From: Przewalskia tangutica
Lineage: Eukaryota > Streptophyta > Magnoliopsida > Solanales > Solanaceae
Length of the DNA stretch: 64,000 nt
Direction: 5' to 3'
Assembly (NCBI GenBank): GCA_029844215.1
Contig: CM056730.1
Span: forward strand, 56,928,924-56,992,923
Position numbers and translations under genes: made by a program. Positions 22,837 through 34,330 of the stretch are shown here, in pieces (position 1 is the stretch's first letter; each line of letters opens with the position of its first letter). The notes under the pieces are model-generated. The model was not told the DNA's origin and searched no databases. It worked only from the letters and a program-made list of their open reading frames with translations.

Positions 22837-24122
22837 ATGCCTCCACGTAAGGCAACCGGGCCCAGAAGGGCAAGGCGTAGAGGAGGCGCTAGTAGGACCG
22901 AGAGTCACGAGGGCTCGAGGCCGATCTATACAGACGGCGAGTTCCATGACGCCGTCGGCCAGCAAAAGACCACGATGCCGAACCTCCCGCCCCACGGCTG
23001 GGCGGAGGTTAGGGTACAGGAGATGGCCCAATTGCTGGCGGGATCGTGGCGGACATGAGGATAAATTTGGATCTGGCGATTCCATTCCGTCGATGGTACC
23101 GTGGTTCACCGAGGCGGATAGTTTGAGGCTACGGGATTTCACGAGTTGTAGCCCGCGAGTTTCGGGTCGAGGCGGAGGATGATCGCGAGTTCATCCGTCG
23201 ATTCTGAGAGGATTATGAGTGATCGGCGTCGGAGATCGAGTCCGTGATCTTGGTTCGCATCGCTGCATGATACCGCGATCGATTGGTTTGATCGTGGGAG
23301 TTATCCGGGAGAGCACGCGTCCCGGCTACTGGGATGAGTTCTCGGAGGCTTTTCTCACTCACTTCTTGCCTCTACGGATGAGGAGGCGGGCCGGCGATTT
23401 TTGTTCTTTGAGGCGAGAGGCGCCGATTAGGAGTACAACGTCGAGTTCGATTCTTTGGCTCGATATGTCCTGCATTGTTAGCGGATATGGAGGGCGGTGC
23501 ATCGATCGCCACGGGCTAGATGATTATATGGCGAGTCTTGTGCGGGTGTGGCTCTTGACCGGCATGGACATTACCGCGTGCGAGCTCATGCACTTGGATG
23601 CGAGGCGTAGAGACGGCGGTCGACATATATCAGCGGCACAAAAAGAAGGCCAAGGCGGCCGGATCATTTGGTAGCTCGGGGTGGGCGGCCTCGGCGGCGG
23701 TCTAGATTTTCACCCGGCCGGCTCGAGCACTCAGCATCATTGTCGATGCGGCCCAGTATTCGGGGCGGTCGGGGCCCAGGACTTCAGACTTCCAGGGTAG
23801 CAAGGGTGCTTACCTATCGAGGTCTGCTAAGTGTGTCCGTTGTGGTAGATTACATTCAAGGAGCTGTAGTAGTTCTTCGGGAGCTTTCTACACTTGTGGC
23901 AAGCTGGGTCATTATGCGAGTCCGTCCGACCGAGGCGGTCACGGAGGTAGGGTCGGCGCCATGGTGCATTGCGGGTCTTCATCCCCTGATTTACACGCCT
24001 AGAGGCGGGGTACTCATGGACCAACAGGTCGCGGTAGAGGTCGTGGCGCGGGTCCCAGTTCTAGCGGTCCTCAGAACCGCATTTATGCCTTTCGGCCCGG
24101 CGAGGACGGGAGGCGTCGCCTG
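22837..24122 (+). pseudogene. gag of chromovirus A (frameshifted)
   Basis: Starts at ATG 22837 with MPPRKATGP. The first open segment ends at 23058; further pieces follow in other frames through the capsid-like region (for example around 23219-23674) to a damaged zinc knuckle at about 23830-23930, where CYS positions C-x2-C and GHY can be traced but the third and fourth ligands are lost to a frame break. Gag forms the particle that packages element RNA. Most breaks coincide with CAG/CTG/CCG positions that differ between copies. Confidence 0.78.
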
Positions 24123-25290
24123 ACGTCGTCACGGGTACTTTATCAGTTTCTGGTTATGATGTGTACGCCTTGATAGATCCGGGTTCTACTCTGTCCTATA
24201 TATCTCCCCTTATTGCTAGTAGGATAGGGATAGAGCCTGAGTCCAGAGACCCTTGCGAGGTAGCTACGCGATGGATGATTCGGTGGTAGCTCGGCGGGTA
24301 TATAGGGCTTGCCCAGTGTCTTTATGCAGTCGTCAGACCCTAGCCGACTTGATAGAGTTGGACATGACGGATTTCGATATGATCATGGGTATGGATTGGT
24401 TAGCTTCTTGCTACGCCAATGTAGACTGCAGGGAGAGAGTAGTTCGATTCGGTTTCTGAAGCCGGTTATTGAGTGGGAGAACATCAGACGCCAGGGTAGG
24501 TTTATTTCCTACCTCAAGGCTAGGAAGATGGTGCAGAAGGGGTATATCTACCATCTCATTCGGGTGTTTGATACTGAGGCTGCGGTACCAAATTTTGATC
24601 GATTCCATAGTCGAGAGTTCCCGGATGTGTTTCAGCACGACCTCGGTATCCTCGGAGAGGAGATAGAGTTTTGTATCGATGTCTTTGCGGACACTCGGCT
24701 ATTTCTATTCCGCCATACGTAATGGCACTGCCGAGTTGAGAGAGTTGAAGGATCGGCTTAGAGATTTCTTGGAGAAGGGCTTCATCGGACCTAGTATTTC
24801 TCCGGGAGCGCGGTATTGTTCGTGAAGAAGAAGGGCGGGGCCAGCTGCGCATGTGTGTTGATCTGAGCGGTGAACAAGGTGACCATTAAACGAATACCCT
24901 TCCTGTGATTGATGATTTGTTCGACCGATTGCGAGTGCGAGATGTTTCTCAAGATTGATCGTGATCGGGCTATCATCAGTGCGAGTCGAGAAGTGGATGT
25001 CCTAGATTGCATTCGGACGTGCGGGCATTATGAGTTCGTGGTAATGTCTTTTGGGTTGACCAATGCTCGTGGTATTCATGGATTTGATGAACCGAGTGTT
25101 CAAACCATTTTGGACACGTTTGTGATAGTGTTCATTGATGATATCTTGGTTTATTCTCGCTCGAGCGAGGAGCACGCGGAGCATTGAGAATTTGTCTTGA
25201 GAGTTCTCCAGACCAGCGATTATCGCCAAGTTTTGAAGTGTGAGTTCGGTTGACCGGTGGCTTTTCTTGGGCATATTGTCGGGGTGATGG
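24123..25290 (+). pseudogene. Protease and reverse transcriptase of chromovirus A (frameshifted)
   Basis: Protease: LIDPGSTLSYIS near 24165, with the D-P-G-S active site usual for plant chromoviruses, then LADLIELDMTDFDMIMGMDWL. RT: pieces for NGTAELREL, the VNKVTIKR region (about 24870-24895), then VMSFGLTNA and the catalytic FIDDILVYSR (Asp pair at 25137-25142). The frame changes several times, for example where VDYRELNKV is expected. The protease cuts the polyprotein and RT makes cDNA in active relatives. Confidence 0.8.
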
Positions 25291-26169
25291 TATTCGGTGG
25301 ATACGGCCAAGATTGAGGCGATCGAGTTGGCCTCGACCTCTTACTCAGCAGAGGTTCGCGATTTTGGGCCTTGCGAGTTATTATCGGTTCGTAGAAGTTT
25401 GCTTCTATCTGAACCATTGACTAGCCGACTCGGAAGGCGGCTAAGTTTGATGGTGATGCTTGTGGCGGGGTTTCATTCTTGAAGGAGATCGACGGCCGCC
25501 TCGTTCTTACTCTTCCGGAGGGTCCAGACGGCTATGCGTGTATTGTGATCGTCGGGCATCGGGTTGGGATGTGTGTTGATGCAGCGGGGCAACGTTATAG
25601 CGTCGCGATCGACGGTTTAAGAAGCATGAGGAACTACCCCCCATGATTTGGAGTTGGCAGCGGTGATTCACGCCTTGAAGATCTGGAGTCACTATTTGTA
25701 TGAGGTTCATGTGGATATTTATACAGACCACAAGAGCCTCCAGTATATCTTCAGCCAGAGGAGTGAACTTACGGCGAAGGCGGTGGTTAGAGTTGCTTAA
25801 GGATTATGATGTAGATATCTGTACCACGGGAAGGCCAATGTTGTGGCAGATGCCCTTAGTCGTAGGTCGATGGGTAGCCTATCAGATGTGCAGCCGGAGA
25901 GGAGGGGCATGGTTCGTGGTTTCCATCAGTTAGCGAGCCTTGGTGTCCGTTTGATTGATTACGATAGCGATGGGGTTCGAGTTCGAGAGGTTGCGAGTCT
26001 TCCATCGTCGAGAGGTGAAGAGGCAACGATTTGAGGATCCGGTTTTGGCAGTGCGTGTCTGACTCTTCGTGAGGAAGGTTCCTTTTGAGTAGCACTTTGA
26101 TGGGGTGCTAAGGTTTGAGGCGAGTTGTGTGTTCGGATGTTTGAGGACTTGGCGGAGTTCTAGGGGAAG
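25291..26169 (+). pseudogene. RNase H region of chromovirus A (frameshifted)
   Basis: Traces include the RT connection (SRLGRRLSLMVML, expected to follow the primer-grip part), VCVDAA, HDLELAAVIHALKIWSHYLYE in the plus strand around 25650-25700, YTDHKSLQYIFSQ near 25720, and VADALSRRS at 25840-25875. The order is as in Tekay-type pol. It is broken by at least three frame changes. Confidence 0.72.
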
Positions 26170-26984
26170 TACACGGTAGCGCATTACTCTATCCATCCGG
26201 TCGACCAAGATGTACCACGCGACCTCGAGATCTGTGTATTGGTGGGATGACTTGAAGAGGGCGTTGCGAGTTTGTAGCTCAGTGCCCGTGTTGTCAGCAG
26301 GTGAAGATAGAGCACCAGAGGCCTGGTGGTTTGTTGCAGACGATAGAGATCCCGACCTGGAAGTGGGAGGTGATCAACATGGACTTTATCACAGGATTAC
26401 CTCGCACTCCTAGGAAGCATGATTATATTTGGGTTATTGTCGGCGGTGTGAAATCAGCCCACTTTCTTCCGTCGGGGCGACCTTTTGGTGAGGATTATGC
26501 GGACTTTACATCAGAGATCGTCGATCGCATGGAGTCCCTATTTCGATCATATCGAGCAGAGCCCGGTTTATGGCTAACTTCGGAGGTCTTTCGAGAAAAG
26601 GGTTTAGGACGCAGTGAGCACGAGTCTGCATTCCATCCTCGAGCAGACGGACAGGCGGAGCGCACTATCCAGACTCTTGAGGATATGCTGCGAGCCTGTG
26701 TTATTGACTTCAGGGGTAGCTGGGAGGATCATTTAGCTCTAGTTGAGTTTGTGTATAATAATAGCTACCACTCCAGTATTCAGATGGCGCCTTATGAGGC
26801 CTTGTATGGGAGGAAGTGCAGATCGATAAATTTGGTTTGATGTGGCGAGTGCGATTAGTAGGACCAGATTTGGTGCGTGAGCGATGGATAAGGTGAAGCT
26901 TATCCAGGCGGTTGCTCGCGGCTCGAAGTCGGCAAGTCGTATGCAGATCATCGTCGTCGGGCATCTGGAGTTCGCAGTTGATGA
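26170..26984 (+). pseudogene. Integrase core of chromovirus A
   Basis: The segment 26301-26840 has QTIEIPTWKWEVINMDFITGL with the first catalytic Asp, then SAHFLP. HPRADGQAERTIQTLEDMLR contains the region of the catalytic Glu, and YHSSIQMAPYEALYGRKCRS follows. The usual SDRDPRFTS block with the second catalytic Asp is not readable (about 26560-26600). HPRADGQAER for the usual HPQTDGQSER again follows changes at CAG triplets. Confidence 0.8.
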
Positions 26985-27419
26985 TTGGGTTTTCTGAAGG
27001 TGTCACCCATGAAGGGTGTGATGAGATTCGGGAAGAAACTTCGGCCAAGGTACATTGGGACGTATCAGATTGTCCGCAGGGTAGGCAAGGTTGCCTATGA
27101 GTTGGATCTGCCGTCCGATCTGGAGGCAGTGCATCCGGTGTTTCATGTTTCTATACTGAGGAGATGTATCGAGGATCCATCTAGAGTGCATCCGATTGAC
27201 GATGTCTAGGTGACCGAGGGGTTATCGTATGAGGAGATTCCCATAGCGATAATCGATCGTCAGGTTAGGCGTCTGCGGACCAAGGACGTGGCTTCCGTCA
27301 AAGTCTTATGGCGAAACGAGCTCAGGGAGGAGATGACGTGGGATGCTGAGGAGGACATGAGGCAGAAGTATCCTCACCTATTCCCCACACCTCTAGGTAA
27401 CTCACTTTCCTACTTGTAA
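26985..27419 (+). pseudogene. Integrase C-terminus with chromodomain of element A
   Basis: Two open segments: 26985-27209 (GVMRFGKKLRPRYIGTYQIV, YELDLPSDLEAVHPVFHVS) and, after one stop, 27210-27419 (LSYEEIPIAIIDRQVRRLR, VASVKVLWRN, EEMTWDAEEDMRQKYPHLF). The second is a C-terminal chromodomain of the Tekay type. Chromodomains of this group are known to guide integration to heterochromatin. The stop at about 27208 (TAG) falls where a CAG codon is expected. Confidence 0.85.
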
Positions 27420-27544
27420 ATTTTCATTGTCATATTTGCCTAAGTGTTGTTTTGTGGCCGTATGTGGCATTTGCAAACTGTTTTAGTTATGAAGAACCTT
27501 ATTGTTATCTGTCTTGGGAAGGAACATTCGAGACGAATGTTTCT

Positions 27545-27557
27545 AAGGAGGGGAGAA
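27545..27557 (+). other. Polypurine tract of element A
   Basis: AAGGAGGGGAGAA lies directly before the 3' LTR start TGTTATACC. The same tract precedes the B 3' LTR and, reversed, the D 3' LTR. It primes plus-strand DNA synthesis. Confidence 0.9.
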
Positions 27558-29924
27558 TGTTATACCCCGTATTTCCTGAGTATGTACGTGAGGACGTACG
27601 TACAAAAGTTTAGCCTTAGTTAGACACTTTGGACGAAAATATTGTGCACAACACTCGAAAAGAATCGTTTTCGCGAAGCGTTTTCCAAAGCTTGCGTAGG
27701 AAAATTCGGCTATGTCATTAATAATTTTTGCGGATTTTTCCGAGAGATGAAACATTTTGGACCAACGAGAGGGTGACACTTGTCACCCTCGAGTGGGCAA
27801 CAAACATGGGCTTGTTTGGACGATTTTGTGGCTTTCCTTTGGTCAAGGTTAGGTAGGATATTTTGTGTAGTAGATGGATAAGGACACTTGGGTAAATCCT
27901 CACCCTACACTTGCATAGCACTTGGCTTCATCTTGGCCATTGGTTGGCCTATAAATACCCCCCTAACTTGAAGGTTTTCTTCATCCACAAATCACTTCTC
28001 CAAGTCTTGAAAATCCTCCCCTCTTGTAGTGTTTCGTCCAAGCCTCTCCCCATACAGAAGCTTAGCGAAACACCCCTCTCCCTCTAGCCTAGTGGCTTGG
28101 CCGAGTACACCCCCTTGGTAGAAAGTTGTCTTCCAAGTATAGTTACTATTCCAAAATACCCTAGCCCAAATCCCTTATAGTATTTAAGTAGAAGTTGTGT
28201 AGAAACTTCTAAGGGTTTCTTGGAGCTATCGGAACGTGCAATTAGGAGCTAAACCTTGCTCAGGATCGATATTTAACTTGGATAATTTTGGGCTTATCGA
28301 GGTAAATACTCTTGTCCTTCTATTGTAATTGGATATTACATATAAAGATAGTTAAGACTTGAGTATAAGATATAGAAGAATATTAAAAGATAGAATTGAA
28401 CTGAAATCACATCAGAAGATTAATAAAGAAGTATTGAACTGTACTTACATAGGACTGTATTTACAGTAGACTTGTGTAGCTTGACGGGTAGGGAAGTGCT
28501 GCCCAATTTTCCGTAGAATAAAGAACCCTCTGCTTAGAATAGTCTACAGAGTAGTCTAGACTTTGATAGATGTATCTGACTATTATAGGTTGATTCTCTG
28601 CGCGCGACATATTCGACTTGGCAGGTGGTTTTCGCCGAGAAGGTATGTGATTCTCCCTATACTCTTGAGCATGATATTTTAAAAATATATATATAGTACG
28701 GTAGACGTACACGTGTTAACTGGACGTAGTTTTACGGCAATGTCTTTTGACTTAAGCCTGAATAATAAGAATCTTGAAGTCTTTCAAAAGAATTATAAAA
28801 CATTTGAAAGAAGAAGAATATTTGATTTTTAAGCGAAGCTTAAGAGTTATACTAGCTTTATGGGAAGTTAGGTATAACGACTTAAGAAAGATAAAAGGCG
28901 GTTTTACTTATTTGTTTATCTTGTATTGACTTCCGCAAAAGTAGTAAGATGGTTTGATAAGTAAACATGTTATGATGCTACGTGGGTTAGTGTCTTGTGA
29001 TGTTATTCTTGTTGTGCTTACGTTGTTAAACGTTAAGACCGTTATCGTTATTATATCACATACCCTCTTGACTTGTTATACAGGGCTTTCCACCCTTGAT
29101 GCGGTCTATACGGCTATGCGGTGCGTGTGACTATGCGGGCTGGGAGTTCGAGATTGATCATTCGGGTGTTTTAGCCGACGCGGGGATTCCTATGCGGTGC
29201 GTGTGACTACGCGGTCTATTGAGACTATGCGGTGTGGGAGTCGAGGAGAATGCCGGGTTAGCTACCCCGTCGCGAGGAATACCTCATGCGGGTGCATGTG
29301 TGACTATGCGATGCGGAAGTCGAGGATTAGGCACGCATAATGATACTATGGGCGATTGGCCTTGCCCGATCATTCGCGGCCTAGAAAAACACATTCTGAT
29401 TTACCTATTATTGCTCTTGTTTGTGATATGGCACTATGTGCAATTGAATCGATTGTAATTGCAAATGGCTTTAAAATACTTTGATTTCATTTAAGTACTT
29501 TACGCTTCACATACTTGGTACTGTTGACCTCGACTGCGTTCTCTGGCCGCTCATGCCGCGGCAGCAAGGTGTGCTAGATCCACATCCTTAGGATCTTTTG
29601 CTTTGGTGTCAGGAGCTCCATCTTCTCCGGAGGCTCGACTTTTGGGTCTGATCTCCCTGTTGTTGTATATAAATTTGTACATTCAGGGTATGGCGGGGCC
29701 TGTCCGCCATAGTTGTTATCTTCTTGAAGTGCGTAGTCCTATTATGCGGTTGGGATGTAGCGCTAAACTATGTTTATATATATATGCGAAAAGCGACATT
29801 TTCTCACATAAAAGCGTGTCTCATTTTACAACTGTTTCATGTCTTGTTTTTATATTCGATTACTCGATGTATGACTACTTGGGTGCGGGTAAGGCACGAT
29901 CCACGGTCCTAACGGGTCGTGACA
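27558..29924 (+). mobile_element. 3' LTR of element A
   Basis: TGTTATACCCCG ... GGGTCGTGACA, 2367 bp, with a TATA box at 27949-27957, donor-like AAG|GTATGTGA (GT at 28643), an ATGCGG-rich array at 29095-29320 and the hairpin module. The following CTTCC (29925-29929) has no partner before any preserved 5' LTR because the left end of A is deleted. The host site is the 5' LTR of B. Confidence 0.9.
27949..27957 (+). promoter_or_regulatory. TATA box of A 3' LTR
   Basis: CTATAAATA after CCATTGGTTGG, a CCAAT-like box, about 390 bp from the LTR start. Confidence 0.7.
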
Positions 29925-32727
29925 CTTCCTTGATCAAAACGAAACCCTAAAGAAAATCTTCACAGTTGGTTGAAGTATTAAGAAAAAGTTGCGTAGAACT
30001 TCTAAGGGTTATTTGGAGCGGGTTGGAGCGCTCAGAGTAGGAGCTAAACGTTGCTCAGGATCGACATTTAAACTTGGATAATTTTAGGCTTATCGAGGTA
30101 AATACTCTTGTCCTTCTATTGTAATTGGAAATTACATACTGTAGTATAGAAATGAATATAAGATTCATAGAAGAGAATTGAACTGTAATAGAAGGATATT
30201 ACAGAAAAGACTTGAACTGAAATCACATCAGAAAAATATTAAAGGAGAAGATTAAACTGTACTTACATAGGACTGTATTTACAGTAGACTTGTGTAGTTT
30301 AACGGGTAGGGAAGTGCTGCCCGATTTTCCGTAGAATAGAGAACCTACTGCTTAGAATATTCTACAGAGTAGTCTAGAAGTTGATAGACTTATATAACCG
30401 TTATAGGTTGAAGTGCTGCGAGTAGCGTGTTCTACTTGAAAGGTGGACAAGGCTAGCCGGGTTATAGCGGTGGAGCGTTTTGCTAATAGTCGATAATCGT
30501 CGCGAGGTATGTGATTCTTCCTATCCTCTTGAGCATGATATTTTTAAAAGGAAATATATATAGTACGGTAGACGTACGTGTGTTAACTGAACGTGGTTTT
30601 TTTACTCCGATGTCTTTTGACTTGAGTTTAATTAATAAGAATCTGGAAGTATTTCGAAAGTATTAAGAAACCTTTTTAATGAAGAGTGATACTTGGTTTT
30701 AAAAGCTTAAGAGTTATACTAGCTTTATGGGAAGTTAGGTATAACGACGTAAGAGGAATAAAAAGAATGGTTTATTGATTGTAGAAGTTAAGAGACTTGA
30801 TCTTAAAAGATAAGAGACTTGACTTAATTGAATCAATATGAATTTTGTTAAAAAGTGTGAAACCTCATTCGTGAGTAATGAGTACTTGGTTTTTAAAAGG
30901 AATAATGTTTTACTGATTTCGGAAATCAGAATAAGTATCGAACGAACCACTGCAGCGTTAGTAAAGGGAAATGTATTGACTAATTAAGTATTATTAAAAA
31001 CCAGTAGAAACCTCCATCTGCATAGAAGCTAAGATGAGACAAAATGATATTACATTTCCTAGATCATGGCTGCTTTAATAAGATTGTTATGAACAAGAAT
31101 AACCTACTCACACATAAGGCATATGTTTCTCAATGGTTTTGAAAGAGAATTATATTATTAAGTGATTAAGACTATGAACTACGAAACCTTTCGAAAATGA
31201 GAAACTTGAGCATTTGAAATTAGGCAAACTTGAACGTTTGGAAAATAATGTTGTTACTTGATTTTACAAAAGGAAGTGTTTTGGTTTACTTAAAAAGATA
31301 GTCACTGTATTTTTATACTACGGGTATTGTGTGACTTTTGTGAAAGAAACGGATCTTTTAAAGAGTTAATGTATGAAGTACTTTGGGGATAAAAACCCGA
31401 ACTTGTTAACATAAAGTACCTTGTGTGAATAACTTGATTGTGTTGGTTTGTGATAGCCTTGTAATACTTTCTTGTTGATTTGATAAGTAAACATGTTAGG
31501 ATGCTACGTGTGTTAGTATCTTGTGATGTTTGTGTAAAGGGGTTTCCCTTGATTGTGCTTATGTTGTTTAACGATAAGCTGTTATGTTAGTATTATATCA
31601 CTCACCTTGACTTGATCCCGGGGGTTAAGCTGCCCTCCGATGCGGGGTAGACTCAGGCAGTCTGTGTGACTATGATTCGAGAATACCTCATGCGGGTCCA
31701 GGAGGCCTATGCGGAGCTACGAGAGTTCCAGGTTAGTGTGCGGCCTTTGTGGTCATGCGGTCTATGTGGCCATGCGGACTGTGAGTCCAGGACGATGTCG
31801 GGGAGTAGCTACCCTCGATGCGGGGAATACCTCATGCGGGCCTACGTGAGTGGCCTATGCGGAGCTGCGGGAAGTTCCAGGACTAGACGCGCACATTAGA
31901 TCTGCTGCGAGTAGTGGCGGCGATCATGTGGCGGTCTAGACAGATCTCGTGATCTGATTTTATGAGCTTGTTGGTGCGTAGGTGTTAGTAGTCGGCTATG
32001 CCTTCGTACTTACCGTGCTGATTTTATTATGACACAGGTGAGACCTGGTGTTCATGTGTATTCCTTGGTGCTTTTATATCATAGACTGCCGGCAGTGAGG
32101 AAGGTATTCCACGGGCATGATTGATGTTGTAGGCGTGAGACCCATAGTTATATTTAAGTGATGACTTTGAGGGCGTGAGTCCCTGACTTGACATGACTGC
32201 TTATTTATCGTGAACTGTAGTTTGGTTATCATACATGTCTCCTGCTTTATAAAGACTACTATGATTTCATTTACAGTATTTTCAGTTTCACATACTGTAC
32301 TGTTATCGACCTCGCCGGGGTGCGTTCATGCCGCAGGTAGAGGTACACCAGTCGTTGATCCTCGCTCTTAGGATCACAGTTCAGCGTTTTGGGAAGCTCC
32401 ATTTCTCCGGAGGCTTATCTTTGGTATAGTCCCCTGCTGTTGCAGGTGCTTACATTCAGGGGTATGGCGGGGCCCTGTCCCGCCATTGTTGTTATATCAT
32501 TATTAGAGGTATGTAGTACTGTTGTGGGCAGAGTTTGTAAAAGGGATGTAACTGTTCGGATTTAAGTTTTTATATATATATGCCGAAAGACAACTTTTCT
32601 CAGATAACTATTTCACACGTCATGTTATTTCATGTCTTGTTTTATATTTCGCTGATTACTCTGATGTATGTCTACTTGGGTGCCCGGGGTAAGGCACCAG
32701 TCACGGGCCCGGGTTCGGGTCGTGACT
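29925..32727 (+). mobile_element. 5' LTR of element B, left part missing
   Basis: Starts in the LTR leader (matching 36190 onwards in the B 3' LTR) and ends GGGTCGTGACT at 32727, then the primer site. The terminal CA has become CT. The first 0.7 kb, with TATA box, is absent, lost with the left end of A. It contains the donor-like AG|GTATGTGA (GT at 30507), the mosaic module (about 30925-31115), an ATGCGG array (31640-31880) and the three hairpins (GATCCT/AGGATC at 32357-32375; GGCGGG/CCCGCC at 32466-32484). Confidence 0.85.
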
Positions 32728-32731
32728 AAAG

Positions 32732-32743
32732 TGGTATCAGAGC
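32732..32743 (+). other. Primer-binding site of B, initiator tRNA-Met
   Basis: Intact TGGTATCAGAGC four bases after the LTR end. Confidence 0.9.
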
Positions 32744-32789
32744 AGTTAATCCTCGGAAAGTGTCTACAGACCGTATCTAGTAGAGTCTT

Positions 32790-32823
32790 GATTATCGGTG
32801 TGTTGTGCACCACACCAATAATC
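32790..32823 (+). other. Candidate dimer-initiation hairpin in B leader (best copy)
   Basis: Six pairs GATTAT/ATAATC, one C/A mismatch, six pairs GGTGTG/CACACC, and an 8-nt loop TTGTGCAC ending in the palindrome GTGCAC. It lies 46 nt after the primer site and about 105 nt before the gag ATG. Confidence 0.6.
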
Positions 32824-32929
32824 AGGAGGCTATAGGATATTTAGGATTGGTTTCCATTCTTCTCACTCACGAGATCGTGCTTAGCGTGTTATAAGTTGGA
32901 CCTCTAACGTATTTCTTTCCGTACCGATT

Positions 32930-33780
32930 ATGCCTCCGCGCAAGGCAACCGGGCGAAGGAAAAGCGTAGGAGGCTGCGAGTGAAACCGAGAGGGTTACGA
33001 GGGCACGTGCCCAATCATCACCTAGGGTGGTGCTTCATTCGGGGATTACGGCGACGCTAGTCCGGCGAGTTTAGCCAATGGCAGTTCCTACTGCGGCCAT
33101 GATATCTGGACCTTCAGTTCCACAACCAGTAGCAGAAAGAATAGATTGCAAAGAGACGACCATGTTACTAGCTAGGGAGTTAGCAACCAGAGGGTATATT
33201 ATGTATCGATTTATCACGGGTCTTGATGACTATTTGAGAGAGGGTTGTGTAAGAGTAGCTCTTCAGTTAGGCATGAGCATGGCCTGCGTACGGGCTTATG
33301 CGCGGCGAGAAGGCGTAGAGATCGGCAGATTAATCAAGGACAACGAAGAGGCCCGTCGGCGGGATCCTTTGGTAACTTTAGGCGAACCGCCTCAAAGAAT
33401 TAGATATGCACCTCCGCGATGCAGTGGTCCTCCGCGGGGTTCGGGGCGTTGAGTATGCCGGAGTTGGTCAGAGCTCCAGGGCTTCTGGTTCACAGATACA
33501 CGTAGGTTCTAGCCAGCCGAGTTCAGTTTTTCCTCAGTGTTCACAGTGTGGCAGGCGTCATCCCGGGGAATGTCATCTTTTAGTTTGTACTTGTTTTACC
33601 TGCGGCCTTCAGGGCCATGTGTCGAAAGGATGTCCTAGTAGGAGGGATGTAAGTAGGAGGACTCGACTTACAGTCGATTCTTGGATTCGGTGGCTCGGAG
33701 AGGAAGGGTTGTTAGCTGAGAGGCCACCCGCTCGGTGTGGCGTTGTGGTAGATGTCATTGTGAAGTGTCGTACTTCTTGA
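32930..33780 (+). pseudogene. gag of element B
   Basis: ATG CCT CCG CGC at 32930 (MPPRKATG). An open segment 33078-33452 holds the capsid C-terminal motif ITGLDDYLREGCVRVALQLG, then in another frame 33406-33780 carries a linker and a full zinc knuckle, CFTCGLQGHVSKGC at 33592-33633, preceded by CSQCGRRH. About 200 residues of the capsid N-terminus expected between LARELATRG and YIMYRF are missing, so a deletion has occurred. RT is absent downstream, so B is a gag-only derivative. Confidence 0.8.
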
Positions 33781-33829
33781 CGGCTTGTTTTGCTATGCGC
33801 CCGGTGGCAGGATTGATTGAAGCAGCGGA

Positions 33830-34330
33830 GGGTAAACAAAGGGTCGGTATATCCTTAACCTCAGAGATTGTATGTGTGATAAGATAAGTGTATCTTAAGT
33901 GCTATGTTCAGATAGCATTGTGTTAATTGTGATTAGAAATCATGGTTAGTTAAAAGGGTAAGATTGGGGATAGGGAAAGTGTGAGCCTTAGAGTTTTATA
34001 CGTAGAGACCTTAGAGGTAAGGCCATCTCGAGTAAAAGATGTATTTTTTTATGTTTGACCCTTATCGGAGTGCATAGTACACGTGAGATATGTTTGTGTG
34101 ATAAGTCCCTGAGTGGTATTGCGCTAAGAAGACCACTAGGTTTTCGTGACTCGATGAGGAGATTGTTCCGGATCGGGGAACAAGAGTATTGCGCGATAGC
34201 GGGGCGGGTTGCGGACCGATTGCGGGTCAAACTGCGGCCTGCATTGTGGTGGGGTCAGTTCGAGGTGGTCGCCGGTGGTGGTCACGCGGGGTGTTAGGCC
34301 CAGTTTAGTTAACCATCGTGCGAGTTCGTG
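33830..34330 (+). other. Non-coding module shared by B and D
   Basis: This stretch replaces protease and RT in B. It aligns by eye with 54640-55140 of D read in reverse: shared blocks include TATATCCTTAACC, GTTCCGGATCG then AACAAGAG, TTAGGCCCA, and TTCGTGGAT then GTTCGACC. No such blocks occur in A. No credible ORF spans it; the frames 34055-34297 and 34209-34532 do not correspond to anything in D. Confidence 0.6.
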
